Shown here: positions 7,444-16,429 of the stretch, in pieces
How positions within the stretch are numbered: position 1 is the first letter of the stretch
How the letters are laid out: each line of letters begins with the position of its first letter
Origin: Granulicella aggregans
GTDB lineage: Bacteria; Acidobacteriota; Terriglobia; Terriglobales; Acidobacteriaceae
Direction of reading: 5' to 3'
Length of the DNA stretch: 64,000 nucleotides
Assembly: GCF_025685565.1 (NCBI RefSeq)
Contig: NZ_JAGSYE010000001.1
Coordinates: forward strand, 1,674,001 to 1,738,000
The notes under the pieces: model-generated
What the model was told of the DNA's origin: nothing
Seen by the model: only the letters and a program-made list of their open reading frames with translations
Database searches by the model: none
Position numbers and translations under genes: made by a program

Positions 7444-7893
7444 TCACACCGTATGCGTCGCCCACGGATCATACGTGCCGATCGACCAGACATGGCCCTC
7501 GGGATCGCGGCAGGTGAAGGCCTTCCCGCCGTAGTCCATCTCTTTCAAGTCCATCAACATCTCCGCGCCGGCCGCCTTGGCTGAGGCGTAGATCGCATCT
7601 GCATCGCTCACGATCAGGCAGGCACTCTGCGTCTCGCGCATTCCAATCTCGTCCGGCTGGGTCATCATTTTTCCGTGAACGGTCTCGTCGCCAGGCTTCG
7701 GTACGGAACCCAGCATGATCATCCCGTTGCCAAACGTCAGCTGCGCGTGGGCCACCGTATCGCCCTCGCCCATGTATACCGCGTTCTTCTCGAAGCCGAG
7801 CGCTGTACACAGCCACTCGATGGCCGCCAGACAGTTGCGATAGCGCATGGCGGGGATGACACTGGACCGGCAATCCTTCGTGAATTGAGCCAT
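7444..7893 (-). CDS. VOC family protein (glyoxalase/bleomycin-resistance fold)
   Basis: A 149-residue protein with the paired beta-alpha-beta-beta-beta pattern of the vicinal oxygen chelate superfamily: an N-terminal AAIEWLCTALGF helix, ERGY-like strands, and the C-terminal FTCRDPEGHVWSIGTYDP. It resembles the PhnB-like subgroup of unknown substrate. It is encoded against the isc genes and separates hscB from hscA, so it is likely an insertion in an ancestral operon. The actual substrate is unknown. Confidence 0.8.
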   Translation of the reverse strand: MAQFTKDCRSSVIPAMRYRNCLAAIEWLCTALGFEKNAVYMGEGDTVAHAQLTFGNGMIMLGSVPKPGDETVHGKMMTQPDEIGMRETQSACLIVSDADAIYASAKAAGAEMLMDLKEMDYGGKAFTCRDPEGHVWSIGTYDPWATHTV

Positions 7894-8018
7894 GTTGTTG
7901 TCCCCCTACATCGAATCTCAGTGCGCGTCGCGGAACGATTGCGATGCGACAATGAAGGTAGCGCCTGAAGGGCCGGCGCGCAAGATTTCGCGGTAAAAAG
8001 ATAAGGAAATCCAGAACC

Positions 8019-9971
8019 ATGGCAGATGAAGTCTCAGGTCGCGTTGTCGGCATCGATCTTGGCACGACCAACTCTCTCGTAGCATTTATGCAGGGCGATT
8101 CGCCCGTCGTCATCCCGGGTGAAGACGGCGACCGCCTCGTCCCCTCCGTTGTGGCCTTCAACGATCAGACCGCCGAGGGTTTTCTGGTCGGCAACGCGGC
8201 GCGAGCGACCTTGCTCACCGATTCCTCCAGTGCCGTCTACTCCGCCAAGCGTCTGATGGGCCGCGACCTCGCCGACATCGAGGAAGAGCTGAAACTCTTC
8301 CCCTTCAAGCTGGCCGAAGGTCTGAAGCCGGGCGAGGTCCTGAAGCTCAACGTGGGCGGCCTTTCGCTGACGCCACCGGAGATCTCCGCTTACGTCCTGC
8401 TGCAGCTCAAGAAGAACGCGGAGCGCTTCTTCGGAGCGCCGGTGACGAAGGCCGTCATTACGGTCCCCGCCTACTTCAACGATGCGCAGCGTCAGGCGAC
8501 GAAGGATGCTGGACGCATCGCCGGGCTCGAAGTGCTAAGGCTCGTGAACGAGCCCACAGCCGCTGCGCTGGCGTATGGTCTCGACAAGCAAAAAGATGGC
8601 TTGATTGCCGTCTACGACTTCGGCGGAGGTACCTTCGACGTCTCCATCCTCAAGCTGCACGAAGGCATCTTCGAGGTCATCGCCACCAACGGCGACACGC
8701 ATCTCGGTGGCGACGACATCGACAACCTGTTGATCGCGATTGCGCTCGACGACATCGCCGGCGACGCCGACCTTGCGCTTACGCCCGACTCGCTGCACTC
8801 TGGCGAGACGATCCAGGAGATTCGCAAGGCAGTCATCGACGCCAAGATCGAGCTCTCGACCGAAGACACCGCTCGCCTCAATGTCGCTTTGCCGAACGGC
8901 AAAGCCTACACGCGTGAGATTAACCGCGCGCAGTTTGAACAGCTTACTGCGGGAGTGATCGCCCGCACTGCCGCGCCCTGCAAGCAGGCGCTGAAGGACG
9001 CAGGCCTGACGCCTGATCAGATCGACGAGGTCGTTCTCGTCGGTGGCTCGACTCGTATCCCCGCCGTCCGCACTCTCGTGGACAACCTCTTCAACCTCTC
9101 GGCGCGCGGCAAGAAGCCGCATACCGATCTGAATCCGGATGAGGTCGTCGCTCTTGGCGCAGCCGTGCAGGCGCAGATTCTTTCAGGCTCTTCATCAGCC
9201 GCAACGGCTGATCTGCTGCTGCTCGATGTCACCCCGCTCTCGCTCGGTATCGAGGCCCTCGGCGGAGTTGTGTCGAAGATCATCCAGCGCAACTCGACCA
9301 TTCCTGCGAGCGCCACCGAACACTACACCACCGGCGTCGATGGCCAGACCAACGTCGCCATCCATGTCCTCCAGGGCGAGCGCGAACTCGCCAAGGACTG
9401 CCGCTCGCTCGCCCGCTTCGACCTCAAAGGCATTCCGCCGATGATGGCCGGTCTACCGCGTATCGAGGTGAAGTTTCTGATCGACGCCAACGGAATCCTG
9501 CACGTCAGCGCGCGCGAGCAGCGTAGCGGTCAACAGGCGGAGATCGAGGTGAAACCGACCTACGGCCTGACCGATGAACAGGTCGAGGACATGATCCTAG
9601 CCTCGTTCGATAACGCCGAGCAGGACATTGAAGAGCGTCAGGTCATCGAAGCCAAGAACGAGGCCGAGGTCATCCTAACGGCCGTCGAAAAGGGCCGCTC
9701 GCACGACGCTTGGCAGCAACTCACCTCCGACGAGCTTGCCGCCATCCACATCGCCATCGACGAGCTCAAAGCGTCTGTGCTCGGCGGCCAATACCGCACC
9801 ATCCGCACCGGAATCGAGCGGCTGGACAAGGCCACTCGTAGGTTTGCCGAACTGATGATGGACTCCGCCGTCTCCGGCGCAATGAAGGGCAAGACCATGT
9901 CCTCCGCCTCCGATGACATGGGCGAAGGTCCGACCGCGCCGCACCCCTTTGCCAAGGCTGACATCGACTAG
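8019..9971 (+). CDS. hscA: Fe-S assembly Hsp70 chaperone HscA
   Basis: A 650-residue Hsp70. The nucleotide-binding domain shows GIDLGTTNSLVA, PAYFNDAQRQATKDAG, VYDFGGGTFDVSIL and LVGGSTRIPAV; the substrate domain shows LGIEALGGVVSKII and VLQGERELAKDCRSLARF. This last segment and the isc context make it HscA rather than DnaK. It binds the LPPVK motif of IscU and drives cluster transfer with HscB. A 125-base gap holding the VOC promoter precedes it, so it may have its own promoter. Confidence 0.93.
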   Translation: MADEVSGRVVGIDLGTTNSLVAFMQGDSPVVIPGEDGDRLVPSVVAFNDQTAEGFLVGNAARATLLTDSSSAVYSAKRLMGRDLADIEEELKLFPFKLAEGLKPGEVLKLNVGGLSLTPPEISAYVLLQLKKNAERFFGAPVTKAVITVPAYFNDAQRQATKDAGRIAGLEVLRLVNEPTAAALAYGLDKQKDGLIAVYDFGGGTFDVSILKLHEGIFEVIATNGDTHLGGDDIDNLLIAIALDDIAGDADLALTPDSLHSGETIQEIRKAVIDAKIELSTEDTARLNVALPNGKAYTREINRAQFEQLTAGVIARTAAPCKQALKDAGLTPDQIDEVVLVGGSTRIPAVRTLVDNLFNLSARGKKPHTDLNPDEVVALGAAVQAQILSGSSSAATADLLLLDVTPLSLGIEALGGVVSKIIQRNSTIPASATEHYTTGVDGQTNVAIHVLQGERELAKDCRSLARFDLKGIPPMMAGLPRIEVKFLIDANGILHVSAREQRSGQQAEIEVKPTYGLTDEQVEDMILASFDNAEQDIEERQVIEAKNEAEVILTAVEKGRSHDAWQQLTSDELAAIHIAIDELKASVLGGQYRTIRTGIERLDKATRRFAELMMDSAVSGAMKGKTMSSASDDMGEGPTAPHPFAKADID

Positions 9972-9984
9972 CCACGGACGTTCG

Positions 9985-10027
9985 GGTGCCCCATCCATCG
10001 CAGTCTCATCGCGATGGGTGGGACGTA
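9985..10027. repeat. Dispersed palindromic repeat A, copy 3
   Basis: The same CCCATCCATCGC/GCGATGGGTGGG hairpin with the short loop AGTCTCATC. It lies in the narrow gap between the convergent hscA and tetR genes. Confidence 0.85.
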
Positions 10028-10033
10028 AAACCT

Positions 10034-10702
10034 TCAGTCTTCATACACAATCGCCAACAGCTCCCCGGCCAGCTTATGCAGCGGCCTCAGCAGTGGAATC
10101 CCGGCGATCTTCAGCGTCACAAGCAACATCTTCAGCGTCTTCTCGTAGAGCGCCATGGTCTTCTTCTGCTCAGGGCTGCGGTCATAGACCCAAAAGAGGA
10201 TCAGACCCATCTGGTACATCCACAGGAGACGTCCGAGGTAGGGCGAGACGCTTGGCGGAAGTTTGACCCCGCTGTCATGAGCGGCGCGCTCGAACGTAGC
10301 GATGTCTTCTTCCCGGATGGTCGCCGTCTCCTTCGAGAATGGCGAGAGCGGATGCTGCGGGTCGGTGTGCGCGGTGAGGGCGCTGAGTAGGCTGCGGTTC
10401 GGCTCGAAGTAGGAGAACTTCTTCGAGATGATCGCGCGCAGCCGCGCCTCGAGCGTCTTCGCGTGGTCCAGCTCAGCAGCAATATCGACCTGCATCTCGC
10501 GGTGGGAGCGCTCGTAGAACGCCATCACGAGGGCGTCCTTCGAGTCGAAGTAATAGTAGGCCGCTCCGGTAGCCACGCCTGCTTCGGTTGCGATCTCCCG
10601 CATCGTGGCCTTCTCAAATCCGCGCGCGCGAAAGACAGAGAGCGCGGCCTCAAGTATCCGGCCGCGCGTCTCTTCCGACTTCTTTAGCTTCTTCTCTTCC
10701 AA
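10034..10702 (-). CDS. TetR/AcrR family transcriptional regulator
   Basis: The 222-residue protein has the TetR N-terminal HTH: RGRILEAALSVFRARGFEKATMREIATEAGVATGAAYYYFDSK in outline (residues about 13-55). The C-terminal ligand domain is helical and of unknown specificity. It begins at TTG 10702, directly after the TAA of the membrane-protein gene, with GAGGG six bases upstream; the two genes form a tight operon. Two GAAC-RT-GTTC palindromes upstream of the operon are its probable operators, implying autorepression. Confidence 0.88.
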   Translation of the reverse strand: MEEKKLKKSEETRGRILEAALSVFRARGFEKATMREIATEAGVATGAAYYYFDSKDALVMAFYERSHREMQVDIAAELDHAKTLEARLRAIISKKFSYFEPNRSLLSALTAHTDPQHPLSPFSKETATIREEDIATFERAAHDSGVKLPPSVSPYLGRLLWMYQMGLILFWVYDRSPEQKKTMALYEKTLKMLLVTLKIAGIPLLRPLHKLAGELLAIVYED

Positions 10703-11095
10703 TTAGACCCTCACGCCAAGCGGAGGCGGAGCCACCGGGTAGATCGTTGCCTCGGACCTTGCACGGCCCCGCATCTTTGCAAACACCATGATATTGAAGA
10801 AGTGCATTGCGCCGAGGATGAGCAGCACAACGCCGATCTTCACGCTCTCAAGCTCGATGATCTCGCGAAAGGTCGCCATCGCGCTCGCCGTCTTCAGCGC
10901 CAGGGCAATATAGCCCACGTTGATCAGGTAGAACCCGACCACCAGCAAGTGGTTCACGCTGTCCGCCAGCTCTGCGTTGCCGTGGAAGGCGTCGACCAGG
11001 AAGACCCTTCCGCTCTTGTGCAGTGTGCGCGCCACCCACACCGTAAGTCCAATGCTGATTGCCAGATAGCTGAAGTAGCAGATCGCAACATTCAT
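10703..11095 (-). CDS. Membrane protein co-encoded with TetR regulator
   Basis: A 130-residue protein with about four hydrophobic helices (residues 1-22, 45-65, 82-104) and a short cytosolic Pro-rich tail. No catalytic motif is seen. It is the first gene of a two-gene operon with the TetR regulator, so its expression is probably controlled by that regulator. Function unknown; a membrane-stress or lipid-related role is only a guess from this arrangement. Confidence 0.7.
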   Translation of the reverse strand: MNVAICYFSYLAISIGLTVWVARTLHKSGRVFLVDAFHGNAELADSVNHLLVVGFYLINVGYIALALKTASAMATFREIIELESVKIGVVLLILGAMHFFNIMVFAKMRGRARSEATIYPVAPPPLGVRV

Positions 11096-11117
11096 GACTT
11101 CACCTCACATCTCATAT

Positions 11118-11192
11118 TATGAACATGTTCAAATAAAGCGTAAGACGGGTTCAACGCGCTGTCAAGAGAATTGTGAACGTGTTCGAAAATAA
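11118..11192 (-). promoter_or_regulatory. Twin TetR-type operators
   Basis: Two palindromes, GAACATGTTC (11121-11130) and GAACGTGTTC (11175-11184), are each preceded by TG and followed by an AAATAAAG-type sequence. Their centres are 54 bases apart, about five helical turns, so two bound dimers would face the same side. The first is about 25 bases upstream of the membrane-protein start, over its expected promoter. The second is nearer to fdx and could also affect that gene. Confidence 0.72.
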
Positions 11193-11291
11193 AGAGAATA
11201 AGTGGGCCATCTTTCCTCGAAGGCGTGCGCACGCTCGTTTCACCCGGCGAACGCACTTCCGGGCGGCCATCTGCACTAAACTGGTTAGGAC

Positions 11292-11726
11292 ATGTCTTTA
11301 ACCCAAGTGCACTACCTGAGTCCCGAAGATTTAGCCACGCCCGCCGCCGAAAACATGGTGCGCGTCACCTTCTTGCCTGAAGGAAAGACCGTTGAGTTTC
11401 CCTTTGGCAGCCTCGACTACGACGGCCACGGCCTGCCCATGTCCTTCCTCGATATCGCCGAGAACTACGACATCTTTCTCGACCACGCCTGCGGCGGGGC
11501 CTGCGCCTGCACCACCTGCCACATCTGGGTGAAGCAGGGCGCGAGCGGCATCAGCGAAGCGGAAGACCTGGAGCTTGACCGCATGGAGACGGCAGCGGAC
11601 ATTCAGTTGAACAGCCGCCTCGGCTGCCAGGCGGTCATCGAGAAGCCGGGCACCTACGTGGTTGAGATTCCCAAGTGGAACCGAAACTACGTGCAGGAAG
11701 GCAAGCCCTCCACCCCCTCGGCCTAA
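11292..11726 (+). CDS. fdx: [2Fe-2S] ferredoxin of the Isc type
   Basis: The 144-residue protein has Isc-ferredoxin features: a FLDIAENYDIFLDHACGG segment and ligands Cys67, Cys73, Cys76 and Cys112 (spacing x5, x2, x35), matching adrenodoxin-type Fdx. An additional Cys71 lies inside the loop. A 20-residue N-terminal extension is present. It would give electrons for cluster assembly or reductive coupling. It is followed by iscX, so this pair is a detached end of the isc operon. Confidence 0.94.
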   Translation: MSLTQVHYLSPEDLATPAAENMVRVTFLPEGKTVEFPFGSLDYDGHGLPMSFLDIAENYDIFLDHACGGACACTTCHIWVKQGASGISEAEDLELDRMETAADIQLNSRLGCQAVIEKPGTYVVEIPKWNRNYVQEGKPSTPSA

Positions 11727-11754
11727 ACTTCAGCCCATTTGACAGGAGAGAACG

Positions 11755-11970
11755 ATGCCCCGCGAAATCACATGGACCGATGTGCTCGAAATCGGTATCC
11801 AGCTGCAAGAGAAGTTTCCCGAGACGGACCCGTACACAGTTCGCTTCACCGACCTTCACCGCTATGTCACCGAATTGCCGGGATTCGTGGGCGATCCGGC
11901 AAAGTCGAACGAAGGCATCCTCGAGGCCATCCAGACAGCCTGGCACGAGGAGTACGAGGACGCGAAGTAG
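11755..11970 (+). CDS. iscX: IscX, IscS-binding acidic protein
   Basis: The 71-residue acidic protein has the IscX pattern: WTDVLEIGIQLQEKFPETDP, then VRFTDLHRYVTELPGF and the C-terminal LEAIQTAWHEEYED. IscX binds IscS and modulates Fe-S assembly. GGAGAG precedes the ATG by a good distance. It follows fdx by 28 bases. Confidence 0.95.
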   Translation: MPREITWTDVLEIGIQLQEKFPETDPYTVRFTDLHRYVTELPGFVGDPAKSNEGILEAIQTAWHEEYEDAK

Positions 11971-12016
11971 GCAGTCGCCTAACTTTCAACCCAATATCGC
12001 CAGAATAAGGTAAGTT

Positions 12017-12673
12017 ATGCGGATGGAACACATCATTGATGGCGTACTTCGCTTTCAGCGCGAGGTTCGTCCGAACAGCGAAGCTCTCTATCGGAAGCTT
12101 GCCATCGCACAGTCTCCGCAGGCGATGTTCATCGGCTGCGCGGACTCACGCGTCGTCCCCGAGATCTTCACCGCCCAGGATCCCGGCTCGCTCTTCGTCG
12201 TGCGCAACGCGGGCAATATCGTCCCGCCGAGCTCTACCGAACCCGGCGGCGTTACGGCCAGCATTGAATACGCGGTAGCGGTTCTGGGAATTCCGGACAT
12301 TGTGATCTGCGGCCACTCTGGCTGCGGTGCGATGACGGCGATCCTGAACGGAGCCCAGAATCTTACGAAGCTCCCCGCGGTAGCGCGATGGCTGCGCTAC
12401 TCGGACGCGGCGTTGAAGGCGGTGGATGCGGATCTGCCTGCTGCGTCGCTTGAGGCGCGGCTCGACGCGCTGGTCCGGGAGAACGTGCTGACCCAGCTGG
12501 ACAATCTGCTGACCCATCCTGCGGTCTCGGATGCGATCCTGAACAAGCAGCTCCGCGTGCATGGCTGGGTCTACGACATTGGAACTGGCCGCGTAGACAA
12601 CTACGACGCTCGTATCCAGCAGTTCGTGCCTCTCACGGCGGAGACCTTCGCGGACGCGACGCCGTTGGTCTGA
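12017..12673 (+). CDS. Beta-class carbonic anhydrase
   Basis: The 218-residue protein has the beta-carbonic anhydrase zinc motifs: GCADSRV (Cys41, Asp43, Arg45) and CGHSGCGAM (His100, Cys103), with VVRNAGNIVPP between. It interconverts CO2 and bicarbonate in the cytosol. No membrane segment is fused. It starts 46 bases after iscX and may be co-transcribed from the fdx promoter. Confidence 0.95.
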   Translation: MRMEHIIDGVLRFQREVRPNSEALYRKLAIAQSPQAMFIGCADSRVVPEIFTAQDPGSLFVVRNAGNIVPPSSTEPGGVTASIEYAVAVLGIPDIVICGHSGCGAMTAILNGAQNLTKLPAVARWLRYSDAALKAVDADLPAASLEARLDALVRENVLTQLDNLLTHPAVSDAILNKQLRVHGWVYDIGTGRVDNYDARIQQFVPLTAETFADATPLV

Positions 12674-12845
12674 ACGAGCTCTCGGAGGCGCAGCCGGCTT
12701 CAGTTCTGCGGGAGCTAAAGCTCGCGAGGATTTTCATGGTGGTTTACCGCGGCCTAGAGGTCGCTGCTACTCCGCTTCGCCACTTCGCCTTTTGGAGTTG
12801 CGGGCTTCAGCGCGGGTCCAACGCATTCCGATGGGCGAAGGGGCT

Positions 12846-14423
12846 TTAGCCCCGGGCCTTGCGCCTTAGCAACTGCGCGGGCAGCTTCGACCGCGTTACG
12901 ACCAAAACCCCGCCGCACACTGCCGCCCACACGATCGTGCCAATAGCGATGGCGAGGAAGTCGGCGCGATGCCCACGCGAGAGGTTCAGCGCTCTCAGGC
13001 ATGCGGCAACTCCCGCATAGCCGAGCAGGCTTGCGAGCAGGGCCTTCCCGAGCTCTCCGTACTCCAATCCCTGAATATGCACGAGGCGGTATCTGTGCAG
13101 CAGGACTGCCAGCGTGACCACGCTGATGGCCATGCCGATGTCTGAAGCGATAGCCAATCCGGCCACGCCCATACCCTGGAAGAGCAGAGCGTAGATAGGG
13201 ATGGAGATAAGCGTGACCGCCCATCCCGCTACGGCGGGCGTAAGCGTGTTGCCCGCTGCGTAAAAACTGCGGGAGTAGATGGCCTGCGCCGACCACACTG
13301 CGATTGAGATCGCGAAGATAGTGAAGTAACGAGAGGTCTCGGCTGCGTCGGTCGGGCTGAAGCGACCGCCACGAAAGAGGTCGATCAGCGGCATGGAGAG
13401 TGCCATCATCCAAGCTCCGGCCATCAGCGACGTTGCGACCACGCGCGAGACGGAGCGATTGACGGCGCTGGCGAAGTCCAAGGCCCGTCCCTGCGCAAAG
13501 AGTGAAGCGAAGAACGGCAGGGAAGCAGCTCCCGCGGCGGAGCCCAGGATCGTCATGGGAGCGTTGAATAGGCTCTTTGCCACACTCAGTTTCGAGATGC
13601 TGCCCGGCACCGAGGCCGCATAGTAATTGACGATCCACTTGTCGGCGTAGGTCAACGAGACCCCCACCATGAGCGGGAGGCTGAGCTTAAGCCATTCGCG
13701 GAACACAGGATGGCGTAGGTCAAAGATGAACTTGTACCGCCAGCCGTTACGATAAGCTCCGAACGCCGCGAAACCGGCAGGGCCAAGAACCATCCCCGCG
13801 ACGACGCCATAAGCGAGCGAATCGATGCCGACGGAACGCGAGAGAAGGACTCCGCCCAGGATGATGCCGAGGTTATAGACCAGCGGCCCGAAGGCCTGAT
13901 AGAGGAAGATCTTTCGCACCAGCAGCCGCGAGCCAAGCACGCCGCCCGCGAAGAAGAAGAGCTGCGCGGGAAGGATGATGCGGGTGAGGCGAGTGCAGAG
14001 CGCGGCGCTCTCAGGCGAGAAGTCGTGGAAGGCGAGGCGTGTGTATAGGGGAGCGAAGATCTCTGCGGCCAGTATGGCAACGCCCAGGATCGCCGCGACG
14101 CCATTCAGCACGATCAGCAGCGCGCGATCGGCTCCCGCCTCGTCGCCCTTTTGCCGATAGCGATTGAGGATGGTGATGAGCGAGATGGAAGCGACGCCGC
14201 CCACCAGAAAATAGCTGAGCATATCCGGCAATTGAAAGGCCGCATTGTAAGCGTCGGTCGCCGGGCTGGCTCCGAAAGTAACGTTGATGTATGCCGTGCG
14301 GACCAGGCCGAGTAGGCCCGACAGCAGGGTCGACGCCATCGTAATCAGTGTCGCGGAGAATGCGGTCTGGGTCTGCGACATGCGCAGCCACGCAAACCTG
14401 CCCGGATTACTCACCCATGCCAA
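12846..14423 (-). CDS. murJ: Lipid II flippase MurJ (MviN)
   Basis: A 525-residue polytopic protein with about 14 hydrophobic helices and MurJ landmarks such as GLVRTAYINVTFGASPATDAY, DMLSYFLVGG and LGSAAGAASLPFFASL. It flips the lipid-linked peptidoglycan precursor across the inner membrane. An internal Met at 14381 (MSQTQTAF) gives a more usual N-terminus and is a likely alternative start. A GGGGCTTTAGCCCC hairpin stands at its 3' end. It is divergent from the LysR regulator. Confidence 0.9.
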   Translation of the reverse strand: MAWVSNPGRFAWLRMSQTQTAFSATLITMASTLLSGLLGLVRTAYINVTFGASPATDAYNAAFQLPDMLSYFLVGGVASISLITILNRYRQKGDEAGADRALLIVLNGVAAILGVAILAAEIFAPLYTRLAFHDFSPESAALCTRLTRIILPAQLFFFAGGVLGSRLLVRKIFLYQAFGPLVYNLGIILGGVLLSRSVGIDSLAYGVVAGMVLGPAGFAAFGAYRNGWRYKFIFDLRHPVFREWLKLSLPLMVGVSLTYADKWIVNYYAASVPGSISKLSVAKSLFNAPMTILGSAAGAASLPFFASLFAQGRALDFASAVNRSVSRVVATSLMAGAWMMALSMPLIDLFRGGRFSPTDAAETSRYFTIFAISIAVWSAQAIYSRSFYAAGNTLTPAVAGWAVTLISIPIYALLFQGMGVAGLAIASDIGMAISVVTLAVLLHRYRLVHIQGLEYGELGKALLASLLGYAGVAACLRALNLSRGHRADFLAIAIGTIVWAAVCGGVLVVTRSKLPAQLLRRKARG

Positions 14424-14498
14424 ACTCTAACTCTCCTGACCTATCCGGTGTAAACCTCCATTCTATCGGGCAGGGTCTGTGAAATCTGCGAGACTAGC

Positions 14499-15407
14499 GT
14501 GAGTGCCATGGAAAACCATCGTCTCCGGGTCTTTCGAGAAGTGGTCGAGCGGATGAGCTTTCGCAAAGCGGCGGAGGTGCTGCACCTCAGCCAGCCAGCG
14601 GTAAGCCAACAGATTCGCGCGCTTGAAGAGGAGTGCGGTGCGAGGCTGTTTGAGCGCGACGGCAACCAGATTGCCGTGACCGCTGCGGGCCGCGTTCTGC
14701 ATGGATACGCGCTCTCTGCCGCCGCCCTGGTTGAAGAAGCGAAGACCGCGCTGGGAGCCTTGAATCATGTCGTCAGTGGCCAGCTTCGCGTCGGTGCGTC
14801 GACCACGATCGCCCAGTACATCCTGCCGCGCGTGCTGGGAGCGTTCCATCGTCAGCACCCACAGGTGCAGCTTTCGGTTTTGAGCGGAAACACCGAGGAG
14901 ATCGTAGAGGCAGTCGTCGCGGAAGGCGTGGCGCTTGGTTTGATCGAAGGGCCGGCGATGAGGCGAGGACTTCGCGTGGAACCGCTGATGCGTGATCGCA
15001 TGGTCTTGATTGCGAGCGGCAAAGGGCGGTCAGCAGAGGCCCAGTCGTCGATCTCCATCGAAGAACTAGCACGCCTGCCATTGCTGATGCGGGAGCGCGG
15101 CTCGGGCTCCCGTCGCGTGGTGGAGCGAGCTCTGAAACAGGCAGGCGTTGCCGTCAACTTGCTTCGTGCCGGGATGGAGCTTGACTCGACGGAAGCAATC
15201 TTGAGTGGCGTGGAAGCGGGACTCGGCGTGGGGTTCGTCTCTGAGAGCGCGATCGGGAAAGAACTGCGGCTGGGGACGGTTCGTATTGTCAACCTTCAGG
15301 GCGTCGTTATAGAACGCGACTTCAGCCTGATCTATCGAGCCGGCCAGGAGCCCGTTGGAGCAGCAGCGGCCTTCCGGCGCTTCGCAGCCTTCGATCTCCG
15401 AAGTTGA
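14499..15407 (+). CDS. LysR family regulator next to a YeiH-type transporter
   Basis: The 302-residue protein has an N-terminal winged HTH (MSFRKAAEVLHLSQPAVSQQI) and a periplasmic-binding-like effector domain from about residue 95. It resembles the CysB/YeiE branch. The gene begins GTG 14499, or ATG 14508, which is the more usual N-terminus. The next gene on the same strand is a YeiH/UPF0324 transporter, and this pair is a recurrent LysR-exporter arrangement, so regulation of that transporter by a sulfur or anion signal is likely. Confidence 0.9.
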   Translation: MSAMENHRLRVFREVVERMSFRKAAEVLHLSQPAVSQQIRALEEECGARLFERDGNQIAVTAAGRVLHGYALSAAALVEEAKTALGALNHVVSGQLRVGASTTIAQYILPRVLGAFHRQHPQVQLSVLSGNTEEIVEAVVAEGVALGLIEGPAMRRGLRVEPLMRDRMVLIASGKGRSAEAQSSISIEELARLPLLMRERGSGSRRVVERALKQAGVAVNLLRAGMELDSTEAILSGVEAGLGVGFVSESAIGKELRLGTVRIVNLQGVVIERDFSLIYRAGQEPVGAAAAFRRFAAFDLRS

Positions 15408-15494
15408 CGCGTTTACGGTCATAAGAAATGCTAATGACCCATCTTAAAAATCGTCTCGACAACGCAACCCAGCAAGCGTCTTCTTGTAGCTGAC

Positions 15495-16427
15495 ATGATT
15501 CGTAATCTCTTCTATATCGGCATTATTCTCTCGGCCAGCGGGCTTATCTCGCCGCCGATCGCCCTTGCGGGCGGCCTGCTCTTCGGGCTGACCACCATCC
15601 ACCACTTCCACGTCGAAAGCCGGAATCTTTCAAAGTTTTTGCTGCAGGCTGCCGTCGTCTGCCTCGGCTTCGGGATGAACCTGCAGGAGGTCGTCCACGC
15701 TGGCAAGTCCGGATTTCTCTACACGGCGATCAGCATCACCTTCGCCCTCTCACTCGGCGTCGTACTGGGCAAGCTGCTGAAGGTCCAGCAGACCCAGTCC
15801 CTCTTGATTGCCTTTGGAACGGCGATCTGCGGAGGCAGCGCGATTGCCGCCATCGGCCCGGTGCTTGAGGCGACCGAGGAAGAGATGGCGGTCTCGTTAG
15901 GCACGGTATTCGTGCTCAACTCGGTCGCGCTGCTCACCTTCCCCGCGATCGGCTGGGCAATGCACCTATCGCAAACGCAGTTCGGACTGTGGGCGGCGCT
16001 GGCCATTCACGACACCAGCTCGGTTGTGGGAGCGGGAGCGAAGTACGGGCCAACGGCGCTTGCAGTCGGCACGACGGTCAAGCTGGCGCGGGCTTTATGG
16101 ATCGTCCCGCTGGCCATCGCGACTGCATCGATCCGGAAGAGCAAGACGCGCATTCACTGGCCCTGGTTCATCCTGTACTTCTGCGGAGCGGCGGTGCTGG
16201 CGACCTACGTTCCGCACCTCATTCCGCAATCGCTGCCTTTCTTCGCCGCGCTTAACCGGCTTGGCCGTGCGGCGCTCACCGTGGTCCTCTTCCTGATCGG
16301 TACGGGCATCACGCGCACGACGCTGCGCGAGGTGGGCGTGCGTCCCCTGATTCAAGGCATCACGCTCTGGATTGTGGTCGCGAGTCTGTCGCTTTACGCC
16401 ATCGCCCGAGGATGGATCGCGCTTTAG
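15495..16427 (+). CDS. YeiH/UPF0324 family putative sulfate exporter
   Basis: A 310-residue membrane protein with 9-10 hydrophobic helices. Family landmarks are GFGMNLQEV near residue 55, FGTAICGGSAIAAIGPVLEA and AIHDTSSVVGAGAKYG. The family is annotated as putative sulfate or sulfite exporter and its substrate is not established here. It follows the LysR gene by 87 bases. Confidence 0.88.
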   Translation: MIRNLFYIGIILSASGLISPPIALAGGLLFGLTTIHHFHVESRNLSKFLLQAAVVCLGFGMNLQEVVHAGKSGFLYTAISITFALSLGVVLGKLLKVQQTQSLLIAFGTAICGGSAIAAIGPVLEATEEEMAVSLGTVFVLNSVALLTFPAIGWAMHLSQTQFGLWAALAIHDTSSVVGAGAKYGPTALAVGTTVKLARALWIVPLAIATASIRKSKTRIHWPWFILYFCGAAVLATYVPHLIPQSLPFFAALNRLGRAALTVVLFLIGTGITRTTLREVGVRPLIQGITLWIVVASLSLYAIARGWIAL

Positions 16428-16429
16428 GG

